Below, one piece after another: positions 6,837-15,683 of a stretch of 64,000 bases of DNA. Numbering within the stretch: the first letter of the stretch is position 1; the number at the start of each line of letters is the position of its first letter. Source of the DNA: Amycolatopsis benzoatilytica AK 16/65 (GTDB taxonomy: Bacteria; Actinomycetota; Actinomycetes; Mycobacteriales; Pseudonocardiaceae); assembly GCF_000383915.1 (NCBI RefSeq), contig NZ_KB912942.1, positions 2,578,561 to 2,642,560 on the forward strand, read 5' to 3'. Both the position numbers and the translations under genes were made by a program. The notes beneath the pieces are model-generated. The model did no database searches and had not been told where the DNA came from. It worked only from the letters and a program-made list of their open reading frames with translations.

Positions 6837-9788
6837 ATGGGCACCACTGAACTCCCCGACCCGGTCGTGCGGCAGCCACCGCCGCCCGACCTCGATCTCG
6901 ACGCACTGGCCGCGGCGCTTCGGGAGCGCGTCGAAGGCCAAGTGCGTTTCGACCCTGGCAGCCGCGCCGCCTACTCCACCGACGCGTCGAACTTCCGGCA
7001 GGTGCCGATCGGCGTGGTCGTCCCTCGCTCCCCGGAAGACGCGGCCGAAGCGCTCGCGACGGCAAGGGAATTCGGCGCACCGGTGCTCTCGCGCGGCGGC
7101 GGCACCAGCCTGGCCGGGCAGTGCACCAACACCGCGCTGGTGCTGGACTGGTCGAAGTACTGCTCGAAGCTGGAGTCCGTCGACGCCGACCGCCGGACCT
7201 GCGTAGTGCAGCCGGGCATCGTGCTGGACGACCTCAACCGCCAGCTCGCCGACACCGGCCTGCGGTTCGGCCCGGAGCCGGCCACTCACTTCAACTGCAC
7301 GCTCGGCGGGATGATCGGCAACAACTCGTGCGGCGCGACCGCGCAGCGCACCGGCAAGGTGGTCGACAACATCAAGGCGCTGGAAGTGCTGCTGCCGGAC
7401 GGAACCCGGTTCTGGTGCGGCGAGACCAGCGACGCGGAGTACACCGAGATCGAGCACCACGGCGACCGCCGCGCCGCCGTCTACCGGCAGCTGCGCCGCC
7501 TCCGCGACGAGTACGCGGACGAGATCCGCCGCCGCTTCCCGGACATCCCCCGCCGGGTGTCCGGCTACAACCTCGACTCGCTCCTGCCCGAACACCGCTT
7601 CGACGTCGCCGGCTTGCTCGTCGGCAGCGAGTCGACCCTGGTCACCGTGCTGCGCGCGGAGCTGGAGCTGGTTCCGGTGCTGCCCGGACGCACACTGGTG
7701 GTGCTCGGCTACCCGGACATCGCGACCGCCGCCGACGCGGTGCCGGCCATCCTGCCGCACGAACCGATCGCCCTCGAAGGCGTCGACCACCGGCTGCTCT
7801 ACGACGAACGGATCAAGCACCTGAACGAAAAGGCGCGCGAAAGGCTGCCCCGCGGCCGGGCGTTCCTGATGGTCCAGTTCGGCGGGCAGAACACCGAGGA
7901 AGCGGATGCGCAGGCCCACCGGATGATCGAGGCGTTGCGCGGCACCGAAAACGCTCCGGACGTCCAGTTCATGGATGACCCCGCGCGGGAGGCCGAGCTG
8001 TGGCAGGTCCGCGAATCCGGGCTCGGCGCCACCGCGCACATACCCGGCGAGCCGGACACCTTCGAAGGCTGGGAAGACTCCGCGGTCGCCCCGGAAAAGC
8101 TCGGCGACTACCTGCGGCGGCTCGACGCGCTCTACGCGGAATTCGGCTACGCCAGCGAAACCGGTCCCAGCCTGTACGGCCACTTCGGGCAAGGATGCGT
8201 GCACACCCGCATCCCGTTCGACCTCTACACCGCCTCCGGCGTCGCGACCTACCGCCGGTTCATGGAACGCGCCGCCGACCTGGTGGCCGAGTTCGGCGGG
8301 TCGTTCTCCGGCGAGCACGGCGACGGGCAGAGCCGCGGCGAACTGCTGCCGCGGATGTTCGGCAACGACCTCGTTACCGCGTTCGGCAGGCTCAAGGCGA
8401 TCTTCGACCCGGACGACCGGATGAATCCGGGCAAGGTGGTCGCGCCCGCCGGACTGGACGAGCACCTCCGGCTGGGCTCGTCCTGGTCGCCCGCCGAGCC
8501 GGACCGGCTCTACTTCCGCTTTCCGCACGACGGCGGCTCGTTCTCCCAGGCCGCAAACCGCTGCGTGGGCGTCGGCCGCTGCCGGCAGACCACCACCGAA
8601 AGCGGCGACGTGATGTGCCCGTCCTATCAGGTCACCGGCGAAGAAGAGCACTCCACGCGCGGGCGGACCCGGCTGCTGTTCGAGATGCTGGACGGGCATC
8701 GTGACGGCCCGCTGGCCGACGGCTGGCGCTCCACCGAGGTCCGGGACGCGCTCGACCTCTGCCTGGCCTGCAAGGGCTGCAAATCCGACTGCCCGGCAGA
8801 TGTGGACATGGCCACCTACAAAGCGGAATTCCTCGCCCAGCACTACCGGCGGCGGCCCTGGCGGCGGCCGCGCTCGGACTTCACGATGGGCTGGCTGCCC
8901 GTGGCCGCCCGGCTGGTCGGAGGCGCGCACTTGGCGCGGCCGGTCAACCTGCTCACCCGGTCGCGGCTCGCCGGACGCGCCGCCGGCGTCGAGAGCCGGG
9001 AGATCCCCCGGTTCGCGCCCACCACGCTGCCACGGTGGTTCGCCCGGCACCGCCCGTCCGGCACCGGTGCCCGCGGCACCGTCCTGCTCTGGCCGGACAC
9101 GTTCACCGCCTACTTCCAGCCGCAGGTCGGCCAGGCCGCCGTCCGAGTGCTGGAGGACGCCGGATGGCGCGTCGAGCTGCCGGAATCCTCACTGTGCTGC
9201 GGGTTGACCTGGATCTCCACCGGTCAGCTGGGAGTCGCGAAGCGGGTGCTCACCCGCACCGTGCGCGCGCTCGCCGGGCACCTGCGCGAAGGCGGTCTCG
9301 TGCTCGGCCTGGAACCCAGCTGTACCGCGGTGTTCCGTTCCGACGCCGCCGAACTGTTCCCCGGCGATCAGGACGTCCGGCGGCTGCGAGAGCAGACCGT
9401 CACGTTCGCGGAGCTGCTGACCCGCCACTCGCCTGGCTACCGCCCGCCCCGCGTCCCCGGACGCGCACTCGCCCAGGTGCACTGCCACCAGCACGCCGTC
9501 CTCGGCTGGGAAGCCGACCGGGAGCTTCTTTCCGCCGCCGGAACCGACGTGGAGCGGCTGGACTCCGGCTGCTGCGGACTGGCCGGCAACTTCGGGTTCG
9601 AACGGGGTCATCTCGAAGTCAGCCGCGCGTGCGCGGAACGGGTGCTGTTGCCGCGTGTCCGGGCGGCCGACCCGGACACGGCCGTCCTGGCGGACGGGTT
9701 CAGCTGCCGGACCCAGCTCCACGAGTTCGACAGCGGCGGCCGCGAGGGACGTCACCTGGCGGAACTGCTGGCCGCCGGGCTGGAGTGA
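6837..9788 (+). CDS. FAD-binding and Fe-S oxidoreductase (D-lactate/glycolate dehydrogenase type fusion)
   Basis: This large fused enzyme of 983 residues starts with a PCMH-type FAD domain (residues about 45-260, with RGGGTSLAGQ), followed by the FAD-linked oxidase C-terminal domain to about 540. Two ferredoxin-like clusters follow (Cys-rich stretches from residues 576 and 642, the latter CLACKGCKSDCP), and then two CCG domains (CCGLTW, CCGLAGNFGF). This corresponds to GlcD+GlcF or Dld-II in one chain and should pass electrons from a 2-hydroxy acid to the membrane quinone pool. It lies 9 nt after the enolase-superfamily gene with AAGGAGG as ribosome binding site. Pyruvate made here could feed the ThDP enzyme of the same operon. 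Confidence 0.88.
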   Translation: MGTTELPDPVVRQPPPPDLDLDALAAALRERVEGQVRFDPGSRAAYSTDASNFRQVPIGVVVPRSPEDAAEALATAREFGAPVLSRGGGTSLAGQCTNTALVLDWSKYCSKLESVDADRRTCVVQPGIVLDDLNRQLADTGLRFGPEPATHFNCTLGGMIGNNSCGATAQRTGKVVDNIKALEVLLPDGTRFWCGETSDAEYTEIEHHGDRRAAVYRQLRRLRDEYADEIRRRFPDIPRRVSGYNLDSLLPEHRFDVAGLLVGSESTLVTVLRAELELVPVLPGRTLVVLGYPDIATAADAVPAILPHEPIALEGVDHRLLYDERIKHLNEKARERLPRGRAFLMVQFGGQNTEEADAQAHRMIEALRGTENAPDVQFMDDPAREAELWQVRESGLGATAHIPGEPDTFEGWEDSAVAPEKLGDYLRRLDALYAEFGYASETGPSLYGHFGQGCVHTRIPFDLYTASGVATYRRFMERAADLVAEFGGSFSGEHGDGQSRGELLPRMFGNDLVTAFGRLKAIFDPDDRMNPGKVVAPAGLDEHLRLGSSWSPAEPDRLYFRFPHDGGSFSQAANRCVGVGRCRQTTTESGDVMCPSYQVTGEEEHSTRGRTRLLFEMLDGHRDGPLADGWRSTEVRDALDLCLACKGCKSDCPADVDMATYKAEFLAQHYRRRPWRRPRSDFTMGWLPVAARLVGGAHLARPVNLLTRSRLAGRAAGVESREIPRFAPTTLPRWFARHRPSGTGARGTVLLWPDTFTAYFQPQVGQAAVRVLEDAGWRVELPESSLCCGLTWISTGQLGVAKRVLTRTVRALAGHLREGGLVLGLEPSCTAVFRSDAAELFPGDQDVRRLREQTVTFAELLTRHSPGYRPPRVPGRALAQVHCHQHAVLGWEADRELLSAAGTDVERLDSGCCGLAGNFGFERGHLEVSRACAERVLLPRVRAADPDTAVLADGFSCRTQLHEFDSGGREGRHLAELLAAGLE

Positions 9789-9796
9789 CCGCTGCG

Positions 9797-10144
9797 ATGT
9801 CCTTGATCAGGAAGCCGGAGTTCCCGGCCGAGGACGAACGCGCACTCGCCGCGTACGTCCGCGCGGTCGGCCAGGCGCTCGGTGTGCCGGCCGCCGACAC
9901 CGCCAGCGAGGTCACCGACCTGGTCTGCGGCCACGTCTTCCTGACCAGCCTCCGTCCCGGTCATCCCGCCCGGGAGCTCGTGCTGCTCTGGGACGACACG
10001 AACGGCTGGCGGCTCGCGCGCGAAACCGGCCCAGCGGGCGGCCTCCGCGTGGTCGCGGCGTTCTCCGGCGAGCTGTATCCGGATCCGGCCGCGGTCGCCG
10101 CGTTCGTCCACCGCGCTCCGTTTGACCGCGAGTGCACCGGGTAG
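9797..10144 (+). CDS. DUF6292-like small protein
   Basis: This 115-residue soluble protein is of the kind annotated DUF6292 in Pseudonocardiaceae, with an N-terminal YVRAVGQALGVP segment, a central strand pair (ELVLLWDDTNGWRLARE) and a C-terminal helix (AAVAAFVHR). The function is unknown. It starts 8 nt after the FAD/Fe-S enzyme and its own stop codon TAG is the last three bases of the catalase promoter hexamer. The family assignment is from memory of the pattern and is moderate. Confidence 0.65.
   Translation: MSLIRKPEFPAEDERALAAYVRAVGQALGVPAADTASEVTDLVCGHVFLTSLRPGHPARELVLLWDDTNGWRLARETGPAGGLRVVAAFSGELYPDPAAVAAFVHRAPFDRECTG
10120..10144 (+). promoter_or_regulatory. Sigma-B-like promoter of the catalase gene
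   Basis: GTTT at 10120-10123, a 15-nt spacer and GGGTAG at 10139-10144 match the sigma-B consensus core. The promoter lies inside the last codons of the preceding gene, and the transcript would have a leader of about 33 nt with GGGAAGG before the GTG at 10185. Confidence 0.7.
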
Positions 10145-10184
10145 CCGGGCGAAAACACAGCCGAAACAGCGGGAAGGCGACGAC

Positions 10185-12281
10185 GTGACCGAGCACGACG
10201 CGAAACAGGACCAACTCGACTCGTACCGGAGCGACCCGGAGGGCTCGTTCCTCACCACTCAGCAGGGAGTCCGGGTCCAGCACACCGACGATTCGCTCAG
10301 CGCCGGTGCACGCGGACCGACGCTGCTGGAGGACTTCCACGCCCGGGAGAAGATCACCCATTTCGACCACGAGCGCATCCCCGAACGCGTGGTTCACGCG
10401 CGCGGCGCGGGCGCCTACGGGTTCTTCGAAGCCTACGACGACTCGCTGCGCGACTACACCACCGCAGAATTCCTGACCAGCGGCGAGAAGGTTCCCGTGT
10501 TCGTGCGGTTCTCCACCGTCGCCGGCTCGCGCGGCTCCGCCGACACGGTCCGCGACATCCGCGGCTTCGCGACGAAGTTCTACACCCGCCAGGGCAACTA
10601 CGACCTGGTCGGCAACAACATCCCGGTGTTCTTCATCCAGGACGGCATCAAGTTCCCGGACTTCGTGCACGCGGTCAAGCCCGAGCCGCGCGACGAGATG
10701 CCGCAGGCCGCGTCCGCGCACGACACGTTCTGGGATTTCGTTTCGCTGCAACCGGAAACACTGCACACCGTACTGTGGCTGATGTCCGATCGGGCGCTGC
10801 CGCGCAGTTACCGGATGATGCAGGGCTTCGGCGTGCACACCTTCCGGCTGGTCAACGCCGAGGGCCTGGGCACGTTCGTGAAGTTCCACTGGAAGCCGGT
10901 GCTGGGCACGCATTCCCTGGTGTGGGACGAATGCCAGAAGATCGCCGGCAAGGACCCGGACTTCAACCGGCGCGACCTGTGGGACGCGATCGAGGCCGGC
11001 CAGTACCCGGAATGGGAGCTGGGCGTGCAACTGGTCGACGAGTCCGCCGAGCACGAGTTCGCCTTCGACCTGCTGGACCCGACGAAGATCATCCCCGAGG
11101 AACAGGCGCCGGTGCAGCCGGTCGGACGGCTGGTGCTCAACCGCAATCCGGACAACTTCTTCGCCGAGACCGAGCAGGTCGCCTTCCACACCGCCAACGT
11201 GGTGCCGGGCATCGACTTCACCAACGACCCGCTGCTGCAGGCGCGCAACTTCTCCTATCTGGACACCCAGCTGATCCGGCTGGGCGGGCCGAACTTCGCG
11301 CAGCTGCCGGTGAACCGCCCGGTCGCCGAGGTCGCCACGAACCAGCGCGACGGCTACGGCCAGCAGACCGTGCACCGCTCCCCCACCAGCTACTACCGCA
11401 ACTCGCTCGGCGGAGGCTGCCCGGCCGCCGGCGGATCCGGTGCCTACCGGCACTACACGGAGGCGGTCTCCGGCCACAAGATCCGCGAACGCAGCGAGAG
11501 CTTCCAGGACCACTACAGCCAGCCAACGCTGTTCTGGAACAGCATGAGCGAGGTCGAACGCGAACACATCGTCGCGGCGTTCCGGTTCGAGCTCGGCAAG
11601 GTGGGCGACCGGGCGATCCGCGAGCGGACCGTCGGGCATCTCGCACGGGTCGACCACGATCTCGCCTGCCGGGTGGCCGCCGGAATCGGCGTGGCGGCGC
11701 CTGCGGATCTCGGCCCGCACCATCAGGACGCTTCGGCCGCGCTCTCCCAGCTGGACCAGCCGAATCTCACCGCGCAAAGCCGGAAAGCCGCGATTCTCGC
11801 CGCGGACGACGTGGACGCGGTCGGCTTGCGCAAGGTCCTCGACGCGTGTGCCGACGCCGGGGTCACGGCGGAAGTCCTCTCGGTCGCCGACGGCGAGCTT
11901 CGGCCCGCCGGGGACGGCAAGGCGCTGCCGGTCGACCGGCAACTGTCCACAATGTCCTCGGTCCTCTACGACGCGGTCGTGGTGGCCGGCGGGCCGGGCA
12001 GTGTCGATCAGCTCAGCCGGGACGGCGAGGCGGTGCACTACGTCACCGAGGCGTACAAGCACCTCAAGCCGGTCGCCGCGTTCGGCAGCGGCGTCGACCT
12101 GCTGCGCCAGGCCGGCGTGCCCGTTCCGGACACCGACGACACCAGGGTCTCGATCGAGCAGGGCGTGGTGACCACCGCGTCCGCCAGCGGGGCGCTGCCG
12201 GACGAGTTCGCCGCGTCGTTGCTGGCCACGATGGCCGACCACCGGGCATGGCATCGGCGCACGGAAACAGTTGCGGCGTAG
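10185..12281 (+). CDS. katE: Large-subunit monofunctional catalase (HPII type) with C-terminal DJ-1/PfpI-like domain
   Basis: This 698-residue clade-2 catalase decomposes hydrogen peroxide. The active-site His71 (RVVHARG), Asn144 (GNNIPVFF) and proximal heme ligand Tyr358 (RNFSYLDTQ) are all present. Residues from about 530 onward form the flavodoxin/DJ-1-like extension typical of large catalases ([23 protein letters not shown]). The GTG at 10185 is preferred over an upstream ATG at 10122 because homology begins there, GGGAAGG precedes it, and the promoter covers the earlier site. It carries one of the best sigma-B-type promoters in the window, in line with stress control of HPII catalases. 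Confidence 0.95.
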   Translation: MTEHDAKQDQLDSYRSDPEGSFLTTQQGVRVQHTDDSLSAGARGPTLLEDFHAREKITHFDHERIPERVVHARGAGAYGFFEAYDDSLRDYTTAEFLTSGEKVPVFVRFSTVAGSRGSADTVRDIRGFATKFYTRQGNYDLVGNNIPVFFIQDGIKFPDFVHAVKPEPRDEMPQAASAHDTFWDFVSLQPETLHTVLWLMSDRALPRSYRMMQGFGVHTFRLVNAEGLGTFVKFHWKPVLGTHSLVWDECQKIAGKDPDFNRRDLWDAIEAGQYPEWELGVQLVDESAEHEFAFDLLDPTKIIPEEQAPVQPVGRLVLNRNPDNFFAETEQVAFHTANVVPGIDFTNDPLLQARNFSYLDTQLIRLGGPNFAQLPVNRPVAEVATNQRDGYGQQTVHRSPTSYYRNSLGGGCPAAGGSGAYRHYTEAVSGHKIRERSESFQDHYSQPTLFWNSMSEVEREHIVAAFRFELGKVGDRAIRERTVGHLARVDHDLACRVAAGIGVAAPADLGPHHQDASAALSQLDQPNLTAQSRKAAILAADDVDAVGLRKVLDACADAGVTAEVLSVADGELRPAGDGKALPVDRQLSTMSSVLYDAVVVAGGPGSVDQLSRDGEAVHYVTEAYKHLKPVAAFGSGVDLLRQAGVPVPDTDDTRVSIEQGVVTTASASGALPDEFAASLLATMADHRAWHRRTETVAA

Positions 12282-12285
12282 CGAC

Positions 12286-12310
12286 GTTTCGCCGGTCCGG
12301 GCCCGGGTAC
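12286..12310 (+). promoter_or_regulatory. Sigma-B-like promoter of the P450 gene (leaderless arrangement)
   Basis: GTTT at 12286-12289, 15 nt, then GGGTAC at 12305-12310. Exactly 9 nt separate the hexamer from the ATG at 12320 and no ribosome binding site is present. Confidence 0.68.
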
Positions 12311-12319
12311 CCGGCTTTC

Positions 12320-13672
12320 ATGGCGACCACCCGCGTGACCGCGAGCCCTGACCTGTCCGAACTGCCCCCGGCCGACGTCCGCCCGGCGCGGGCCTCGGCC
12401 CTCGACATCGGGCGCGTCGCGGCGAGGGTGGTCGTCCCCATGGCCGGCATCGGCCTGATCAAGCGGCGGCCGCGGGCGATGAGCGTCGCGCAGCGGCTGC
12501 AGCCCGACCGCTCGGCCATCCGCCTGCTCGGCGACCTGCGCGGCCGGTACGGACCGGGCCCGCTCGACGTGTCCGTCCCCGGCCGGCCGTTCCAGCTGCT
12601 GCTGGATCCGGCACAGGTCGGCCGCCTATTGGCCGACGCGCCGACCCCGTTCAGCCCGGACACCACGGAGAAGGCGGCCGCGCTGCGGCATTTCCAGCCG
12701 CACGGAGTGCTGATCTCCCAGGGCGACACCCGCGCCCGTCGCCGCGACCTCAACGAATCCGTGCTCCAGCCCGGCCGGGCCGCTCACGAACTGGCCGGTT
12801 CCTGGACGAAACTCGTCCGCGACGAAGCGCAGGAAATGCTCTGCGACGGCCCGGAGCTCGACGCGACCCGGTTTACCGAGCATTTCTGGGCGATCGTCCG
12901 GCGAATCGTGCTCGGCGGCGACACCACCGCGGACCGGCGCGTCACCGATCTGCTGGGCCGGCTCCGTCTCGACGCGAACTGGGCGTACGCCCATCCGCGC
13001 CGCGGGGACGAGCGCCGACGGTTCCTGTCCCTGCTCACCCGGCAGCTCGATCTCGACCGGCCGGGCAGCCTCGGCGCGGCGGTGCGCGGACACCCTGCCG
13101 ACCCGGATTTGGACCCGGTCGGCCAGGTCCCCCACTGGCTGTTCGCTTTCGACGCCGCGTCGCTCGTCACGTTCCGCGCCCTCGCCCTGCTCGTCGCCCA
13201 CCCCGACGAGCTGGCCCGCGCACATGCCGAAGCCGACCGGGCAGACCTCTCGACCCCGCAGCAGCTTCCCTACCTTCGGGCGTGCGTGCTCGAGTCGATT
13301 CGGCTGTGGCCCACCACGCCCGCGCTGCTGCGCGAGAGCACCGAAGACACCGATTGGGGCCCCGCTGGCACCACGATGCTGGTGTACACGCCGTTCTTCC
13401 ACCGCGACCCGGACATCTTGCCGTACGCGGATTCTTTCTCCCCGGACATCTGGCTCGACGGCCAGGCCGCCGCCAACCCCGCGCTAGTGCCGTTCAGCGC
13501 CGGCCCCGCGGTGTGCCCGGGCCGCGACGTCGTGCTTTTCACCACGTCGACCCTGCTCGCCGCGTTGCTGCAGCTGGCGAGTTTCGGACCGCGGGGGAAC
13601 GCCGCTGACCTGCGGCCCGGGCGGCTGCCCGCGACGTTGGATCACTTCGGGATCCGCTTCGCGCTCACTTGA
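12320..13672 (+). CDS. Cytochrome P450
   Basis: This 450-residue heme monooxygenase shows FSAGPAVCPGRD with the heme thiolate at Cys399 and ExxR in ESIRLWP (about residue 330). The I-helix segment reads FAFDAASL in place of the usual AGxDT, so the acid/threonine pair is altered. No ferredoxin or reductase gene is adjacent. The ATG at 12320 sits 9 nt behind a sigma-B-like -10 hexamer and lacks a ribosome binding site, which argues for a leaderless mRNA and for this start. The substrate is unknown. Its place beside a stress catalase suggests a lipid, pigment or terpenoid-modifying role, but that is a guess. Confidence 0.9.
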   Translation: MATTRVTASPDLSELPPADVRPARASALDIGRVAARVVVPMAGIGLIKRRPRAMSVAQRLQPDRSAIRLLGDLRGRYGPGPLDVSVPGRPFQLLLDPAQVGRLLADAPTPFSPDTTEKAAALRHFQPHGVLISQGDTRARRRDLNESVLQPGRAAHELAGSWTKLVRDEAQEMLCDGPELDATRFTEHFWAIVRRIVLGGDTTADRRVTDLLGRLRLDANWAYAHPRRGDERRRFLSLLTRQLDLDRPGSLGAAVRGHPADPDLDPVGQVPHWLFAFDAASLVTFRALALLVAHPDELARAHAEADRADLSTPQQLPYLRACVLESIRLWPTTPALLRESTEDTDWGPAGTTMLVYTPFFHRDPDILPYADSFSPDIWLDGQAAANPALVPFSAGPAVCPGRDVVLFTTSTLLAALLQLASFGPRGNAADLRPGRLPATLDHFGIRFALT

Positions 13673-13682
13673 CCCCGGTTCG

Positions 13683-13757
13683 TCCGTGAAGGGCCCCTTG
13701 AGGGAATCCAAGTCCCTCAAGGGGCCCTTCACGGCATCCAGAGGCCCCTTCACGGAC
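13683..13757. repeat. Compound palindromic repeat (GTGAAGGGCCCCTT family), probable terminator
   Basis: A 22-bp perfect hairpin (13684-13705 with 13713-13734, 7-nt loop) is followed by a third inverted arm (13742-13757). The same unit occurs at 24988-25075. It lies between the convergent P450 and PfpI genes. Such units are frequent between genes in Amycolatopsis genomes. Confidence 0.8.
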
Positions 13758-13764
13758 AGGCGGC

Positions 13765-14271
13765 TTACTTCAGCCGTTCCAGCAGGACGTCGCAGAACGC
13801 GTCCAGGTCGCCGGGGTTGCGCGAGGTGATCACATCGCCGTCCGCGACGACCTCCCGGTCCACCCACTCCGCGCCGGCATTGCGCAGGTCAGTCCGCAAC
13901 GACGGCCACGAGGTCAGCGTCCGCCCGCGCGCCAGGCCGGCTTCGGCCAGCAGCCACGGTCCGTGGCACACCGCCGCGACCGGCTTGCCCGCTTCGGCTG
14001 TCTCGCGCACCAGTGCGATCATCGACTCGTTCGTGCGGATCTTGTCCGGCGAGTATCCGCCGGGCACCACCACTCCGTCGAAGTCCGCCGCGCCCACGTC
14101 GTCCACCGCCTGATCGGCGGTGAACTGGGTGCCGTGCAGAGCGGTCAGCTCCTTCCCGCGCTTCAATCCGACCACGACCGGCTCGTGCCCGGCCGCGCGC
14201 AGCCGTTCGCACGGCACCCGGAACTCGTCGTCCTCGACCATCTCGTCCACCAGCACTGCCACTCGTGCCAT
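13765..14271 (-). CDS. DJ-1/PfpI family protein (type 1 glutamine amidotransferase-like)
   Basis: This 168-residue protein has the nucleophile elbow VCHGPW with Cys102 and the preceding DGVVVPGGYSPD loop. The family includes PfpI/YhbO stress proteins reported as glyoxalase III or deglycase-like enzymes and chaperones. It begins 27 nt downstream of an SDR stop codon on the same strand and is probably translated from the SDR transcript; a GGGTAA overlaps the SDR stop but has no matching -35. A typical GAAAGGAG ribosome binding site precedes the ATG. Confidence 0.9.
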   Translation of the reverse strand: MARVAVLVDEMVEDDEFRVPCERLRAAGHEPVVVGLKRGKELTALHGTQFTADQAVDDVGAADFDGVVVPGGYSPDKIRTNESMIALVRETAEAGKPVAAVCHGPWLLAEAGLARGRTLTSWPSLRTDLRNAGAEWVDREVVADGDVITSRNPGDLDAFCDVLLERLK

Positions 14272-14298
14272 GCTTCGCTCCTTTCTTCGGGGTTTCCG

Positions 14299-15156
14299 TT
14301 ACCCACCAGGCGTGGTTTCCCCGCCCAGCGCTGCCAGCACCTCGCCGGTGTAGTACGACGAAAGCTTGTTCGCGGCGAGGAACACATACGAAGGGGCGAG
14401 ATCGTCCGGGTGCGCCGCGCGCTGCATCGGCACCTGCAGACCGAATTTCTCCACCTTCTCCGGCGGGAACGTCGACGGGATCAGCGGTGTCCACACCGGA
14501 CCCGGCGCGACGCAGTTCACCCGGACGCCGCGGCCGGCCAGCGCCTGCGCCATCGCGTAAGTCCAGGCGTGGATCGCGCCCTTCGTGGCCGAGTAGTCGA
14601 TGAGCGATTTGTTGCCGCGCAGCCCGTTCACCGAACCGGTGTTGACGATCGTCGCGCCTTCCTTCAGGTGCGGGAGGGCAGCGGCGGTCACTCGGAAATA
14701 GCTGTGGATGTTCACGTCGAACGTGTGCAGCCACTGCTCTTCGGTGAGGTCTTCGGGCCGGTCCACCGGCCACTGCGTCGCCGCGTTGTTGACCAGGATG
14801 TCCAGCCCGCCCAGCCCGGTCAGCGTCTGCTCGACGACGTCCCGGCACTGCTGCGGCTGGGCCAGGTCGCCGGGCAGCAGCAGGCATTGCCGGCCTTCGG
14901 CGCGCACGCGGCCCGCGGTGTACTCGGCGTCTTCGTGCTCGTTCAGATACGCGATCGCGACGTCGGCCCCCTCTTTGGCGAACGCGATCGCGACCGCGCG
15001 GCCGATCCCGGAATCCCCGCCGGTGATCAGCGCGCGCTGACCGGCGAGCAGGCCCCGCCCCTCGTACTCGGTCATCGAATCCCGCGGTCGCGGGTCCATC
15101 TCGGCCGTGCTGCCTGGCGGCTCCTGCCGCTGCGGCGGGCGAATCCGGTCCGTCAT
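14299..15156 (-). CDS. Short-chain dehydrogenase (YghA/YdaD-like)
   Basis: This 285-residue classical SDR has an N-terminal extension rich in proline, the nucleotide motif TGGDSGIG (residues 45-52), NNAA, the catalytic serine in NTGSVNG, and the YSATK Tyr-Lys pair. The extended N-terminus and the PGPVWTPLIPSTF loop are typical of the YghA/YdaD subgroup, which in Bacillus contains general stress proteins. The ATG at 15156 has GGGAGG upstream; a longer reading would cross the promoter. It forms an apparent two-gene operon with the PfpI gene and faces the Mrp-like operon across divergent sigma-B-like promoters. Confidence 0.9.
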   Translation of the reverse strand: MTDRIRPPQRQEPPGSTAEMDPRPRDSMTEYEGRGLLAGQRALITGGDSGIGRAVAIAFAKEGADVAIAYLNEHEDAEYTAGRVRAEGRQCLLLPGDLAQPQQCRDVVEQTLTGLGGLDILVNNAATQWPVDRPEDLTEEQWLHTFDVNIHSYFRVTAAALPHLKEGATIVNTGSVNGLRGNKSLIDYSATKGAIHAWTYAMAQALAGRGVRVNCVAPGPVWTPLIPSTFPPEKVEKFGLQVPMQRAAHPDDLAPSYVFLAANKLSSYYTGEVLAALGGETTPGG

Positions 15157-15188
15157 GCGGTCCTCCCACAGAGTTGGCTGCGCTCCGG

Positions 15189-15213
15189 TTACCCGATCGG
15201 CCACGAGGCAATC
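15189..15213 (-). promoter_or_regulatory. Sigma-B-like promoter of the SDR-PfpI operon
   Basis: On the minus strand GATT (15213-15210), 15 nt, GGGTAA (15194-15189). Its -35 lies only 4 nt from the -35 of the divergent antiporter promoter. Confidence 0.55.
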
Positions 15214-15217
15214 GGAC

Positions 15218-15242
15218 GGTTATGCGGCGGCGGACGGGGTAT
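15218..15242 (+). promoter_or_regulatory. Sigma-B-like promoter of the Mrp/Mbh-like operon
   Basis: GGTT at 15218-15221, 15 nt, GGGTAT at 15237-15242. A GTG codon follows after exactly 9 nt, as in three other leaderless-looking genes of the window. Confidence 0.62.
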
Positions 15243-15251
15243 CCGCCGGTG

Positions 15252-15683
15252 GTGCGTCGAGAACTCGTGTACTGGTGGCTGGTACTCGTGGCGGTGTGGC
15301 TGTGCACCGCCGCGAGCCTGAGCTTGCCGGAGGCCGTGGCAGCAGCGGTCGCGGCGCTCCCCTGCGCTCTTCTCGCCGCAGCCTCGCGAAGAGCTCTACG
15401 CGGAGTGCCTCGTCCGCGGCTGCGCTGGTGGCGGTGGTTCACCCGGGTACCGCAGACCGCGGTGGCCGAAACCGTTGCCGCGCTGCGCACTTCAGGACCA
15501 GGGCGGACCGAAGAGCTGGCGCTGCCTCGTGATCGCCTAGCCGCACGCCAGGCGGTCGCGACTGTCGCGATCGGACTCTCGCCGGGCACGATCGTGGCCG
15601 ACGTGCCGGAACGAGATGCGGCGGTGCTGGTGCACCGGCTGGTCCCGGGCCGTTCGCGAATACTCGACCGGGTGCGGCGATGA
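15252..15683 (+). CDS. mrpE: Mrp/Mnh cation:proton antiporter subunit E (MbhA-like)
   Basis: This 143-residue membrane protein has two N-terminal transmembrane helices followed by the cytoplasmic MrpE domain (TVAIGLSPGTIVADV and the final HRLVP segment). It is the first gene of the antiporter operon. The GTG at 15252 was chosen because it lies 9 nt after the promoter hexamer, matching the spacing in the P450, aldo/keto reductase and Ppx genes; GTG 15249 is a possible alternative. MrpE is a small accessory subunit of the multisubunit Na+/H+ antiporter complex in the cell membrane. Confidence 0.85.
   Translation: MRRELVYWWLVLVAVWLCTAASLSLPEAVAAAVAALPCALLAAASRRALRGVPRPRLRWWRWFTRVPQTAVAETVAALRTSGPGRTEELALPRDRLAARQAVATVAIGLSPGTIVADVPERDAAVLVHRLVPGRSRILDRVRR

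Noticed and set aside
5697..9050. Very long open frame (1117 codons) on the minus strand opposite the enolase-superfamily and FAD/Fe-S genes
   Set aside because: It is antisense to convincing enzymes with full motif sets, its translation is low-complexity G/R/V/A-rich with no domain, and it results from high GC at third codon positions.
10775..12319. Rightward frame through the catalase gene that continues into the P450
   Set aside because: It lies in another frame of the catalase. The P450 homology starts at ATG 12320, directly behind its own promoter.
13683..13757. Repeated arms as a possible CRISPR array
   Set aside because: The arms are inverted palindromes with 7-8 nt gaps, not direct repeats with regular unique spacers, and no cas genes are present.
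14296..14301. GGGTAA before the PfpI gene as a separate sigma-B-like promoter
   Set aside because: No matching -35 tetramer is present, and the PfpI gene is close enough to the SDR gene to be cotranscribed.
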